64,000 bases of DNA, taken from NCBI GenBank assembly GCA_029964075.1, contig CM057149.1, positions 4,474,465 through 4,538,464 of the forward strand, read 5' to 3'. Of this stretch, positions 1 to 12,060 are shown piece after piece. The stretch's first letter is position 1, and each line of letters begins with the position of its first letter. The notes below the pieces were generated by a model. That model was not told where the DNA came from. It saw nothing but the letters and a program-made list of their open reading frames with translations, and made no database searches. The position numbers and the translations under genes were made by a program. This DNA is from Patiria pectinifera (Eukaryota > Echinodermata > Asteroidea > Valvatida > Asterinidae).

Positions 1-309
1 TAAAATTAGATAAAGGTACACTTATGCTTAAAATTTGAGATTGGTTGTCGGTTGGCTTTTGCTATATATGGTCTATACATCAGGCATGCAAGTTTTCCTC
101 AGATATGCTGATATCCTCTTGAAATAACTTCTGTTGTATTCCCTTAAAAATTGAAAAAAACACAGCAGGGAGTCTTGTAAAGCTATAACTTTCCTCCTTT
201 TTCTACTGACTTCTCAGTTGCATGCCCGATACATATATACTGTACTATAGGGTGACTTAATTTGTGTTGATAAAATATTCTGAAACTGCTTTGTTTGCTA
301 TTAGTGTAG
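1..309. other. left-edge sequence, nothing recognised
   Basis: AT-rich sequence without a convincing reading frame. It is probably intron of the gene whose last exon ends at 1132. A tract ending in TAG at 307-309 could be a splice acceptor for the open stretch that follows. Confidence 0.4.
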
Positions 310-541
310 GAGTGAGTATCAGGCAGAGTTTCCATCCATTGAAGATAGTAACTTTTATCGCACTGCCACATTAGCAAGGTCTATTAAGGGTCAACGGATG
401 ATGCACTCATCAGGGACTTTGCACATGCCTCCAGATTTCTCTGTCGGTTTAAAAATCGTCGAGCCCTTATCAAAACGGAAGAAATCCAAGCCATGTTCAA
501 GCAGGAAAGCTCCTGTCGGCAAGGGTGTCGATGAGAGATGA
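310..541 (+). CDS. possible exon upstream of the death-domain exon (uncertain)
   Basis: From a possible acceptor at 308-309 the plus strand is open for 76 codons to a TGA at 539-541. The peptide is rich in Ser, Lys and Arg and matches no domain I know. An internal AAG|GTCTAT at 378/379 could be a donor, but that exon would end in phase 2, whereas the death-domain exon at 834 needs phase 1. So it does not join directly to that exon, and it may be an alternative exon or chance. Codon-level conservation would decide. Confidence 0.22.
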
Positions 542-833
542 CCAAAAATCATAAAATTGTCCGGCCATGGAAATTCGAAAGGGGAAAAGGTCAAAAAGTT
601 GAGGGATTTACGCCCATGAGTGAAGGCAAGTGATGATTATGTTGAATTTTGACCACCATGTCGCTACTTTTAATGCTATAGAAATAAAATGAGTACAGGA
701 GATGGAACTTGCTCCGAAAAAGTTCATTACAATACTTTTTTGTGTGATTTTTTTCGGGCACATGATTGGCAATGTATCACAATATATTCTTGCAATGTGC
801 AACTTTTGTTTTCTTCTATTTTTGCTTACACAG

Positions 834-1132
834 CCGATAGACAGCCGATGAGTGATATCCTTTTCAGAGAGATAGCAAACGACCTTGACAAAGAGAGGGG
901 GAAGCAATTGGCCGAAAAGCTGGGAGTCGAATCAGAAGAAGTTGAAAAGATTAAAATAGACTATAACGCTAGCGGAGTCAATGAGCAAATATTCCAAATG
1001 CTGGTACTGTGGAGGGAAAAGCGCGGAAATGAAGTAGGCCGGATGCGAAAAGAGCTCATCGATGCACTGATAGAGATGGAGGGAACATTTGGGCTTGCAC
1101 ATAAAGTGCAGATGTACCAAACTCAAATGTAG
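834..1132 (+). CDS. terminal exon encoding a C-terminal death domain
   Basis: A pyrimidine tract ending in ACAG at 830-833 gives a good acceptor. The exon is entered in phase 1 and runs to a TAG at 1130-1132. Its ~98 residues form a death-fold pattern of six amphipathic helices: DILFREIANDLD, then GKQLAEKLGVESEEVEKI, then a segment with FQMLVLWREKRG, then ELIDALIEMEG. The LW..W/R core that packs the fold is present. Death domains form homotypic oligomers in apoptosis and Toll/NF-kB-type signalling. The domain is the extreme C terminus of a protein whose other exons lie left of the window. It is similar in layout but not identical to the death domain at 50899-51162, so the two genes may be distant paralogues. 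The fold call is firm; the identity of the full protein is unknown. Confidence 0.75.
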
Positions 1133-2200
1133 ATGGTTTTGGCAAGAACATCAAACAGAAAAGCAGATCCTTTTTTTCGTGAGAGGTATATCTCAGTCTT
1201 GAAAAGGGATTAGTTAATAACAGTAACTTGTAAAAGGCATTTGCACGAGAGGGACGTTAAAGAACAGTTTCGTCAATTATTACAACCTATATCACACATA
1301 AGAAAGTGTTGCAAACCCGTCCGCTTGTCACGGTTGTTTAACTACAATCATTGTGGTTAAAGACATGTCAAAAAGTTGTTATGCTTTCACACAACTCCTA
1401 AATAATTTAAAATCATGACTGGATATAACGTGTAGATGCATCATTGGAAACCTGGTACATGCCAAAGATTTCTTTGATTATCAATTTAAACCTCGTACTT
1501 CATCTGCGTTTGTTTGAAAACAAAAATAGATAAATGTGTACCAAATAAACTGAAATACTTGGGAATTATTTTTGGAGTCAAAATTCAAACAACGCACATA
1601 AAAAGGTTCCAAATGTTACCTTTTTTGTCATTATATATATACGGTTAATTTATTTCAGGTTAAATCTGTATAATAAACACGTGAAATAAGTTCAACTCAC
1701 TCACCTGCTGAAAGAAGGGTTCTTCATCAATTTGTGGGTCAGCAGTCTAACCACACAAATAAATATTAGGCAAAATGTTCCCTTTTTTACCATCCTAACA
1801 TGTAAACTGTGTAAGTGGTATATTGTGAAGTAAGTTCTACTTCTATGCATCTTAGTATCTAGTCTATTTCACTCATTCGCAGAAGGAAGACTTATTCACA
1901 AATGTTATAACATTAGTTTCCTGTGCTGCTCTTTGAAATACTACTGACATATTATCTGATGTTGTCAATTCATCTTCTACTTTGACTCTTCCTCTGATGT
2001 TGTAATAGTCCATTATGTTACTGTTCTCTTCAGCTCATGCTTTATTACTCTGTTTTATCCCTTTGTAACGCAATATAAAATCGTTTCCATTGAAAAAAAA
2101 TGTTTCACTTCTTGCTGCAACTCAGTGTACATAATTGTAACTGCCCCAGTACTTTAAGCACAACAGTTTTGTAACTCCTCTCATTTTTGATTTGCTTCTA
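1133..2200 (+). other. 3' untranslated region and flank
   Basis: AT-rich sequence after the death-domain stop codon. AATAAA polyadenylation signals lie at 1544-1549 and 1672-1677. No other gene is visible. Confidence 0.45.
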
Positions 2201-5200
2201 TACTAATATGACGAAGGAAATTAATATGTAATGTTGTTAAAATGTTAATAAGATGTGGTTTTTGAAGCTGTTTTTGGAAGGTCAATGACCAGCTGTAGTA
2301 TGCTGTAACGATTGTTAACTTGTACGTGCAGAAATATATTATACTATATATATCCAGTGAGTTATTGTTTTGAAATCAAATATTTAGAAGCCAAGCTTAA
2401 CCTCGAAATGAGGTTATTATCATTTTTATCTTGGAATATTCATATTTTCCTTTCTACTAACTCAAACAAGCCGAATATCATCACTGAATAACAACATTGT
2501 TGTAGAAGTGCCTTAGGATTTAGGAGTTAAACAAATCCACATACCGGATGTCTCTATAATATTAAAGTTTAATGAAATAAATGTTGCCATGCTGTCAAAG
2601 TTAGATATTGCTTTTGGAGCTGTTTTTTAAAGGTCTATGGCCAGCTGTAGTATGATGTAAGGATGATGTGACTTTGTTTTGCAGTAATATGTTTCACTAT
2701 ATATCTGGTGAATTATTGGTTTGATGTGTGCGCATAAAAAAGAACAGAGAAGACACACTTCAAAATGATGTTAATGTAATTCGTATCTTGGAACATTACT
2801 ATTATCCTTGTTAATTACTCAATCAAACTGAAGATTTTCACTCATCAATACAACATTGTTGTAAAAATGCCTTGGGAGTATTTAAAACTCATTTTGAATG
2901 TAATTACACAGTATGCAATTAATATTTCATGTTGTCAAACGTAATTAGATATTGCTTTCGAAGTCGTTTTTACAAAGGGCTATGACCAGCTGTATATTGC
3001 TTTTAAAGTAGCCTGCTGTTTGTATAAAGGTACATGACCAGGTATGCTGTCAGGATGATGTGCCTTTACTGCACATATTTTACAATATATCTGGGGAATT
3101 ATTGTTTTGATGTACAACACAAATAAATCCACATAAAACAACTTTTGGAATGTGTATAATATTACACAGTCTTCAGAAATTAATATGTCGTGTTGTCAAA
3201 TGTTAATTACATATTGCTTTGAAGCAATTTTAGAAATGTATATGACCAACGCTTGTAAAAGTGTTGTATGATGTGCCTTTGCTTTGCAGAAACACTTTAC
3301 TATATATCTGATGAATTATTGTTGTGATGTGTCTGCAGGAAATCAAAGATTGAGAAGTTTTCAATTATTATTTTGGAATATTCATATTATCCTATGTAAC
3401 TATCTTAATCAAACTGAGGATTTCCACTTAAATACAACATTGTTGTAGAAGTGCCTCAATGATGAGTTAAGAGTACAATAAAAATGAATTCACAAATAAA
3501 AGAAAACTTGTTTGAATAACTGCACAATATTACACATTCTAATGAAATTAATAGATCATGCTGTCAAAAAAAACTAGATATTGCTTTAAAGCTGTTTTAG
3601 AAAGGTGTATGGCCAGCAAGCTGTAGTGCTTTAAGGATAGGCCTATATGCCTTTACTATAACAAAAACAAACAAACATATTTACTATACAAATCTGGTTT
3701 ATTACTTTTTTGATGTGTGTGCACTGTGCACGAACACAAATATTGAGAAGACAAGCTTAAATAAATGATGTTAATATAATTCTTGTTTTGGAATATGCCT
3801 ATTATCCTTGAAACTAACTTGATCACAATGAAAACTGTCACTGTACATGAAATACAACATTTTTGTAGAAGTGCCGTAGGAGTTAGAAGTACCCGCAAAG
3901 ATGAATCCACATATTTTAAATATTATTGTGGATGTCTGTATAACATCCTACAGGCTAATGAAATATATCAACTGTTAATTAAATATTGCTTAAGATCTAT
4001 TTTCGGAAGGTCTATGACAAGCTGTAGTATGCTTTAAGGATGGTTGTCTTTACTATATGCAGAACATGTTTTACGATGTATATGGTGAATTATTGTTTTG
4101 ATGTGTGTGCACGAAATCAAATATTCGGTTAATCAGGAGACAAGCTTATCCTCAAGTTGATGTCAATATGATTCTTATAATAGAACATTTCCTTTATCTT
4201 TGTGACTAACTTCTTAAACTTTGTAGATGTCCACTGTAATACAACGTTGTTACAAAAGTGCCTTATAGGAGTAAGGAGTACAAACAAATAAATCCACATT
4301 AAAAAAAAAACTGTGTATAATATTACAGTCTGAAATGTATAACTGAAACAATGGTCTGAATGTAACTGGGCTCATCATAGTATATTTTTCATCAAAAATC
4401 ATGTGGTGTCCGTTTTAATGTCCTCGTTAATAAACACTGGAAAGAATCCTTTAGAAACCAATAACAGTGAGCAATAACAGTGAGCGCAGTATCCGTTTAC
4501 AAACCAATTTGGAACTGGAAACCTGCCCGAATAATCAGAAACAATGAACTGTTTAAACTTTTGGAATTGTGTATAATACTTACACAGTCTTCAGACATTG
4601 ATATGTCGTGTTGTCAAATGTTAATTAGATATTGCTTTTGAAGCTATTTTAGAAAGGTCTATGACCAGCGTTAGTATTAGTAGTAGTACGCTATAAGGAT
4701 GATGTGCCTGTACTTTACAGAAACACTTTACTATATATGTGATGAATTATTGTTCTTATGTGTCTACAATAAATCAAATAATGAGAAGACAAACTTAACC
4801 TCTATATGATGTTAATTCAATTATTATTTTGGAAAATTTGTATTATCCTATGTAACTATCTTAATCAACTGAAGATTTCTTAAACACAACATTGTTGTAA
4901 AAGTGCCTTAATGAGTTTGGAGTAAAATAAAAATGAGTTCACAAATTAAAAAAAAATTGAATAACTGTATAATATTACACAGTCTAATGAAATTAAAAGG
5001 TCATGCTGTCAAGTAAAAACTAGATATTGCTTTAAAAGCTGTTTTAGAAAGGTCTATGGGCCAGCTGTAGTATGCTTTAAGTATATAAGCCTTTACTTTG
5101 AAAAAAATATGACTATCAATCTGGTATATTATTATTATTTTGATGTGTGTGCACTGTGCACGAAAACAAATAATAAGAAGACAAGCTTAAATAAATGATG

Positions 5201-6235
5201 TTAATATAATTCTTGTCTTGGAATATTCCTATTATCCTTGTAACTAACTTAATCGCAATGAAAATTGTCACTGTAGGCCAATACATGAAATACAACATTT
5301 TTGTAGAAGTGCCGTAGGTGTTATAAGTATCCGCAAAAAATGAACCCACATAATTATTTTAAGCTACTTTTGGATGTCTGTATAACATCATACAGGCTAA
5401 TGAAATATGTCAACTGTTAATTAAATATTGCTTTAGATCTGTTTTTAGGAAGGTCTATGACAAGCTGTAGTATGCTTTAAGGATGATGTGCCTTTACTAT
5501 ATCGTCACCAACACCACGAAGTAACACTCTACCGTGTTAAACCATATTTTTTTTCGATTTTCAGTTTTTTGGATTTTTAAACATTATTCATCAAGGCCTA
5601 CCATTGCACGAAGTTTCAAAGCTTCAAGAACTTTACTTTAATAATTACGCTAAGTATCCATGGCAACTTTTGCGGAAAAGTGACAATTTTCGTTTTCACG
5701 AAGTAACACTGAAGTTCATTTACCATTGCAATGCATGGCGCGTACTCTGCTCATAAGTGAGCAAAAACGTTTTCACGAAGTAACACTCTTCTTGTAACAA
5801 GTTGCGTGAGCACGCGCGCGCTCACCTGAAGTTGCACTTTCCCCGTGTTTAATACATTGAAGAGTGTTTCTTCGTGCATTTTCATTTTCGCATCCTTTTC
5901 GGTTTTACGAACTAACACTCATCTTTTTTTTTTCTTATTTCTTGTTTATTTAATACACAAACGGGTGGAAAACAGCAGATTTAATAAATTAAATTCATCA
6001 AGTGTCCACAACGAGAAACCCAACAGAAAATACTCTGTCGTTTTGACACAAAGTGTTGTTTTAGAAGGCGTTCAACTTTAGTTGCCGTTTTCTCCGATTG
6101 CTAGTTTTTACTGGTATATAGTCGGGTGTAACTTCGTGGTGTCGGTAACGATATGCTGAACATATTTTACGATATATATCGTGAATTATTGTTTTGATGT
6201 TTGTGCACGAAATCAAATATGCATTGGAAATAAAT
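2200..6235. repeat. array of diverged ~350-400-bp tandem repeats
   Basis: A block recurs about nine times in the same orientation. It includes the landmark 'gaccagctgtagtatgct', then a segment ending 'gaattattgttttgatgtg', then 'caacattgttgtagaagtgc' and 'aatccacat'. Landmarks lie near 2290, 2640, 2985, 3240, 3610, 4015, 4660, 5060 and 5455. Copies differ by many substitutions and indels, so the array is old. The last copy is split by the inverted-repeat element at 5503-6150 and resumes at 6151. Short open frames in it are not conserved between copies. Confidence 0.8.
5503..6150. mobile_element. non-autonomous inverted-repeat transposon (MITE family A, copy 1)
   Basis: Termini are inverted: the left end starts cgtcaccaacaccacgaagt, and the reverse complement of the right end starts cgttaccgacaccacgaagt. 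ATAT flanks both ends exactly (5499-5502 and 6151-6154), and without the element the surrounding repeat unit is restored as in its neighbours. So 648 bp were inserted with a 4-bp duplication. The motif cacgaagtaacact occurs at the left end and again internally near 5696, 5776 and 5904, like subterminal transposase-binding repeats. No transposase is encoded. The superfamily is not assigned. Confidence 0.75.
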
Positions 6236-6508
6236 TGCTTTTAACTAGAGTAGCGTTTAAAATTGTAGACTAACATTAAAATCGTTTACTTGATGAAAGC
6301 AAATGCAACTACTTATTCTTTATCTCAGCGAAAACGATATCAGCAGATGGTTCCTATAGATTTGCCAACCTTTTCTATAAACTGGTAACCCGCACCTTGT
6401 GAGAATAAAGAATGTTTTAATGGCAGACTGAAGTGTTCATTATGTTTTTGATTGCGGTGATAGTGTAGAATTATGATGTCATACCGTATTTCACAAGTTG
6501 GAGACAGA

Positions 6509-6672
6509 GTCGACCTAGCCTTTCGCCAAGGCCATCATGTGGCAAAGTGGCGAAGTCCGAGTGGCGAAGCCCGCCACTCGCACATGTGGTTTCCGCTCCA
6601 GTCGCTTCGCATTCGCCCCTCAGTCTAATGCCGGTTAAGCCACGATGGCCTTGGCGAAAGGCTAGAGTTGAC
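6509..6672. repeat. short foldback element
   Basis: Arms of ~33 bp (tagcctttcgccaaggccat and its complement) flank a ~95-bp loop. It resembles a small MITE or a hairpin-forming remnant. No flanking duplication is evident. Confidence 0.6.
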
Positions 6673-8090
6673 CTATACATAATAGGATCGACCAGCTTGA
6701 CGGTCGATGCGGGGCCTGTCTTCCTTGGACATTGGTCTACAGGGGTGCAGACCAGTAAATAGGCCCAAAATTGCCTACGCTGGCCAAATCACGATTTGCA
6801 TGCCCTCAAATTCGCCCGTATTAGAGCATTTTGAGGGCCATGATGAACTTGAGGATTTGTAAAACAAGACGGGTGGAAGCCATGCAAAGGACTGCCAGCT
6901 CACCATATTATGTGTGAAACTCGGATGAATTTAGGCCCTTAAATGGATCTATTTTGCAATTAAGCGTAGGCGTTCATACTCAAAATGGTGATGGGCTTCA
7001 GGACTTTTTTAGGGTTGGTCATCTTTGGATGGATTTTCCCCCCAAAAGTCATTAGATAATAGAACAAATATGCACAGAAAATGAAAGATGACGAAATAAG
7101 CTTTAATTTTATATATATTTTAAATACCTCAAACTGAGTTTCGATTTTTTTGTGTAATAATTTTGGGAAGTGCGCGTGATTAGCACTGAGTTCTACGGTA
7201 GTCCATTTACTGGTCTGGAACCAAATTAGGCTCATTATAACTAAGCCCAGGCCCGGACCCGGGGGGGGGGGGGGTTAAAAAAACCCAGCTCTGTCAAAAA
7301 ATATGTTTTTGTATAGATATTCATTAACGTTAATGCCACCACCCCCTGCTCTGAACCCCCCCCCCCCCCCAAAAAAAAAAATATATACTGATAATAATGT
7401 CCGGCAACGGTGCACAAGGTACGGACAGCGCCAGCTTGGCTACTGAGGGGTATTAGAACACTATTCTGTAATATGGTGTCAATAATAAATGTCGGATTTG
7501 AACAGCGCCCCTATTGAAAGTATGGTACTAGCCCCCCACCCCACCCCCTACAATTTTTCTGACAGCCAACCCACCCCCCCTCCCACCCCTGCAAAAAAAA
7601 TCCTGGATCCGCTCCTAAGCCCGGTTGCCATGTGCAATATTATTGACACCACGGGGGTGCCACACAAGTTTGTGTACACCCGGAAAAAGTGAGACAAACT
7701 ATTTCGCAAAACGATTAGACAAAGCATTTGGTGATTGCCAAAATAAAATCGTGGCACGTACATTTTTTAAATGTCCTAAATCAAGATCTCAAAATCTGTG
7801 GAGAATCTTTACATCATAAAGAGAAGAATAATCCAGAGGAGATGCAAATTGTTAGCAGTGCTTGCGATGGCGATCGGCGTCATGGCGTACATTTGAAAAC
7901 TCGCTGGCTAAAAGTCACATGACAGGCGTAATTAAATTTTAAAGAAATTATAGGCCTATAGGAACGCACAACAAAAATTATGGAAGAGACCATGGCAACA
8001 TAATATATAGAACATGTTTTATTTATTAATGTCTGTCTCTGGTAGTCTCTCTGGTAGTCCATCACTGATGACAATGGCGTACACATGCAT
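6673..8090. other. intergenic, with a poly-G/poly-C bounded segment
   Basis: No gene is seen. A run of about 14 G near 7261 and a run of C near 7358, followed by a second C-rich block ending 'cctggatccgctcct' near 7605-7616, mark dispersed elements of a type that recurs in the window. Confidence 0.4.
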
Positions 8091-8094
8091 CATG

Positions 8095-8716
8095 TCGATG
8101 TCGGAGTAGCACGATGATGTAATTGGTGACGTATGCGGTGGCTGAACAGACCGATACGTGATCGGCAAGAACAACCACAGTCAGGACAGATGTGAGCATC
8201 AGTGGCTGGCACTGGGGCTTGCACCCGCTGGTGACATCGAGTACGTTTGTACTAGGCAGATTGGGTACGGTGAGCCTCAAACCATTTCATTCCAGCCTTG
8301 CATACAGCACGCCAAGTGGTCCTGTTTTTGGCAAGCTCTTCCCAAGTCTCAATAGGGATGTTGCAGGCTTTCGTACCTTTATCTGGTCTTTGTACCGCTT
8401 GTATTAGCCTCCTTGGTGACGCTTGGAAAGCCGGCCGTCTTCCATCCGAACAAGATCTAGCGTATATATGCATCGATGATATTTGCTTCTACGCTGAAAC
8501 AAGCTGCTCTTTCAAGGACCTTTGTATTAGTGATCCGGTCTTGCCATCGTATCTTCAGGATAAGGCGCAGCTTACCTATTTCTCAAGCTGGCGGTACATT
8601 ACCCAGCATTCGCAGCCGTACTGTAGAGAAGCCAAAGCTACGGCTTTTATACACCGCAATTTCGGTCATTGTTTTGATGTGAGAATCATTGAAGACAGTG
8701 AATTCCGTATACTGCC
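8095..8716 (-). mobile_element. LINE-A, C-terminal part of the ORF2 protein
   Basis: Reading leftwards on the minus strand gives the typical C terminus of a non-LTR retrotransposon protein. There is a stretch like 'VYKAVALASLQYGCECW' near 8600-8660, a WRAVCKAGMKWFE segment near 8285-8330, and finally a CCHH-like finger CPDCGCSCRSRIGLFSHRIRH at about 8128-8202. Stops and frame changes interrupt it, so it is dead. The matching RT half of the same LINE lies at 13311-14130; the foldbacks between them split the element. The clade is not assigned. Confidence 0.7.
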
Positions 8717-9669
8717 CGGTGGCTTAGAGGTAATTTGGGTCAAGATCGTGACACGCCGGATTAAAGCACCAAATTTGGTACACTTACTGTATAGGTCCTT
8801 ATGAGATATTTTGGAGGGGGGTGCCCAGTTTTGGCGGCCTAGGTCAAGGTCAGACACAGGTCAAAGTTCAAAAGGTGTACAATACTGCATATAGTTGTAA
8901 AGTTCCTCAAAAGTCTGACATTTTAAGTTCTGAATAACATAAAAGGATGCCAGACACCTATAAGACCAACCGTATCAGAAAAAAAAACATCAAACAAACT
9001 TTGCCCAACAAAATAGTGGAGATTACTCCATTTCCAAAAATGATGACTCAGCACTTTTTCATTCACTCATTCACTTTCATGCCTTGTGAGTTAAAAGTGA
9101 TATATACAATACATACCTATACAGACATAATCAGCTTCAAATCATAATTGAAATCACTAACGTTGCAATTAACATAATTAATAAACCACGTATAATTAAC
9201 ACATAAATCAAGGGAAGAGCGTTAATTGTGCTTGCTAGTATTAATGTGCCGAAGTAGTGATGCGAAAAAGAACAAAGTTGCTTTTCTATAACGTTAACAT
9301 AACAGAAAGCAAACTTTCTAAAAATTACTGAGTCATCATTTTTGGAAATGGAATAAACTCCCCTATTTTGTTGGGAAAAACGTTTTTTGATGAAACACTT
9401 TCTAAAATGTGAGGTCTTATAATTGTCAGACATCCTATTATGCTAATCAGAATTTAAAATTTCGGACTTTTGTCGAAATTTACTCCAACTACATACCGTA
9501 AAACACACCATGTAAACTTTGACCTTGGCCTGACCTTGGCCTGACCTTGACCTAGGCGGCCAAAATCGGGCACCCCCTCTAGAATGACTTCTTGGGGGCT
9601 ATACAGTATGTGTACCAAATTTGGCGCTTTAATCCGGCGGGTCACGATTTTTTTCCTTAAGCCACTGGA
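8715..9669. mobile_element. foldback element F1 (~335-bp inverted arms)
   Basis: Left arm 8715-9050 and right arm 9328-9669 are inverted copies. They start with ccggtggctta / ccagtggctta, include 'ccaaatttggta' and a block ending 'aaaaatgatgactcag', and flank a ~280-bp unique loop. The arms match only imperfectly, so it is not recent. No protein is encoded. It lies between LINE-A and the larger palindrome F2, only 13 bp from F2. Confidence 0.75.
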
Positions 9670-10708
9670 CTTAACCACAGAGGGGTCATTCCATGTCAGA
9701 CCAACGCACTTTTTTACCTCATGTCTTCCGATTTTGATAAGAATTGCTGTGCTTGTAGGTCCTGATGAGCAATGAATGCACACCAATTTTTAGCCCGATC
9801 CGACCTACCATGTGGTCAGGGCAGAAACCACAAAAAAAACAGACATTTTTAGAGTAAAATACCACCCTTTTGGTAGAAATATGTCAAAACCGTGTCACTT
9901 TTCATCGAATATATGCTAATTTGGTATTAAAATAATAAGACTTGCATGCTCAAATCAACTCTTTTGTCAAAATTAAATTTTGTTAAAAGGAGGTCACGTG
10001 ACCTTTAATATGTTATCGTGACCTTTGACCCAATTTATGTAATAATGTATCATTCCGAAAATCAACAAAATAAAAATGACTTGATAAAGCATGTCTTCCT
10101 CTATCAGAATCCACTAAAAATCAATAAGGGTCTTTAAAATGTACAACCTTATGACTATTTCTGTACAGTTGGTAGGTTACAAATTAGTCAAGTTATAGAC
10201 TTTAGAAATCCACCCACCCAACTTACTATTCTGTTTCTAAAGGCACTTAAATTAATCTTGGTTTTGGAATTTCTCATGTTTAGGGCTGATGAGGTATAAC
10301 CAGTCTCATAATATAAATTATCAGCAGTGGCGCACCCAGGATTTTGCTTTTTGGGGGGGGAGGGGGCTCAAAGCTTTTTGTTGTCAAATTTCTGTAGAAG
10401 ATTCAAAAAAATCAAACAAACAAATGACAACCTTGGAGGGGGGTGGGTTCAATTAAGCCCCTCGACCCCCCCACCACCCCCCCCCCCGGTGCCACTGATA
10501 ATTAGTTATCCCACGAGCGCGCTTGGAAAATTGGAATATGGAACAATGCAATGCTGTTGTGACCCATATGCCACCCGACGCACTACATTATTCCGTGTTC
10601 CACGAGCCATAACGAATTTATCTTCAAGGAAACTTGACGTCGAATGCGTACATTGCACGTCTTAAGGGACGTAGGTATGGTGTACTATAAAGGACACATA
10701 TATGTTAT

Positions 10709-11128
10709 CGTCGTGCGTGTGGGGAGCTCCGTCGTGCGTGTGGGGAGCTCCGTCGTGCCTGTGAGCAGGTCCGTCGTGTTTGTGAGCAGACCGTCGTGCG
10801 TGTGGGTAAAACCGTCGTGCCTGTGAGTAAAACTGTCGTGCGTATGAGTAAAACCGTCCTGTTTGTGAGTAAAACCGTTGTGCCTGTGAGCCGGTCCGTC
10901 GTGCCTGTGAGTAAAACCGTCGTGCGTGTGAGTAAAACCGTCGTGCCTGTGAGTAAAGCCGTCGGGTTTGTGAGTAAAACCGTCGTGCGTGTGAGTAAAA
11001 CCGTCTTGTTTGTTAGTAAAACCGTCGTGCCTGTGAGTAAAACTGTCGTGCGTGTGAGTAAAACCGTCGTGTTTGTGAGTAAAACCGTCGTGCCTGCGAG
11101 TAAAGCCGTCGCGCCTATGAGGCGCCAT
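10709..11128 (+). repeat. 21-bp tandem array, left half of F2 core (~20 units)
   Basis: Consensus unit gtcgtgcctgtgagtaaaac plus one c, about 20 copies. The sixth to eighth bases vary as cct, cgt or ttt. Because 21 is divisible by 3, all frames stay open, which yields artefactual heptapeptide ORFs on both strands. Confidence 0.9.
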
Positions 11129-11289
11129 GTGTAAATAATTATTTAACAAAATTATTTGTATATTATTCATTATTTATTATATAATTCAGTTTTCCGGACA
11201 ATTATATGTAAATAATTGTTTGGCAGTTTGCATTATATTTAAAAAAACTATATAAAAATAATTTTGTTAAGAAATATATTTACACACGG

Positions 11290-12060
11290 CGCCTCATAAG
11301 CACGACGGCTTTACTCACACGCACGACGGTTTTACTCACAAACACGACGGTTTTACTCACAGGCACAACGGTTTTACTCACAGGCATGACGGTTTTACTC
11401 ACAAACACGACGGTTTTACTCACACGCACGATGGTTTTACTCACAGGCACGACGGTTTTAATCACAAATACGACGGTTTTACTCATAGGCACGACGGTTT
11501 TACTCACACGCACGACGGTTTTACTAACAGGCACGACAGATTTACTCACACGCACGACGGTTTTACTCACACGCACGACGGACCTGCCCACGGGCACGAC
11601 GGTTTTACTCACAGGCACGACAGATTTACTCACACGCACGACGGAATTGCTCACAGGCACGACGGACTTGCTCACAGGCACGACGGACTTGCTCACAGGC
11701 ACGACGGTTTTACTCACACGTACGACGCTCTGCTCACAAACACGACGGACCTGCTCACAGGCACGACGGTTTTACTCACACGCACGACGGTCTGCTCACA
11801 AACACGACGGACTTGCTCACAGGCACGACGGTTTTACTCACACGCACGACGGTCTGCTCACAAACACGACGGACCTGCTCACAGGCACGACGGTTTTACT
11901 CACACGCACGACGGTCTGCTCACAAACACGACGGACCTGCTCACAGGCACGACGGTTTTAATTACACGCACGACGGTCTGCTCACAAACACGACGGACCT
12001 GCTCACACGCACGACGGACCTGCTCACAGGCACGACGGAGCTCCCCACGTGCACGACGAT
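11290..12060 (-). repeat. 21-bp tandem array, right half of F2 core (~36 units)
   Basis: The same unit as the left array in inverse orientation, about 36 copies. Between ~11725 and ~12000 three variant units (20+21+21 bp) recur together about four to five times as a 62-bp higher-order unit starting 'gtctgctcacaaacacgacg'. This suggests recent local amplification. Confidence 0.9.

Noticed and set aside
10709-12060. CRISPR array
   Set aside because: Units are contiguous without unique spacers, and the genome is eukaryotic.
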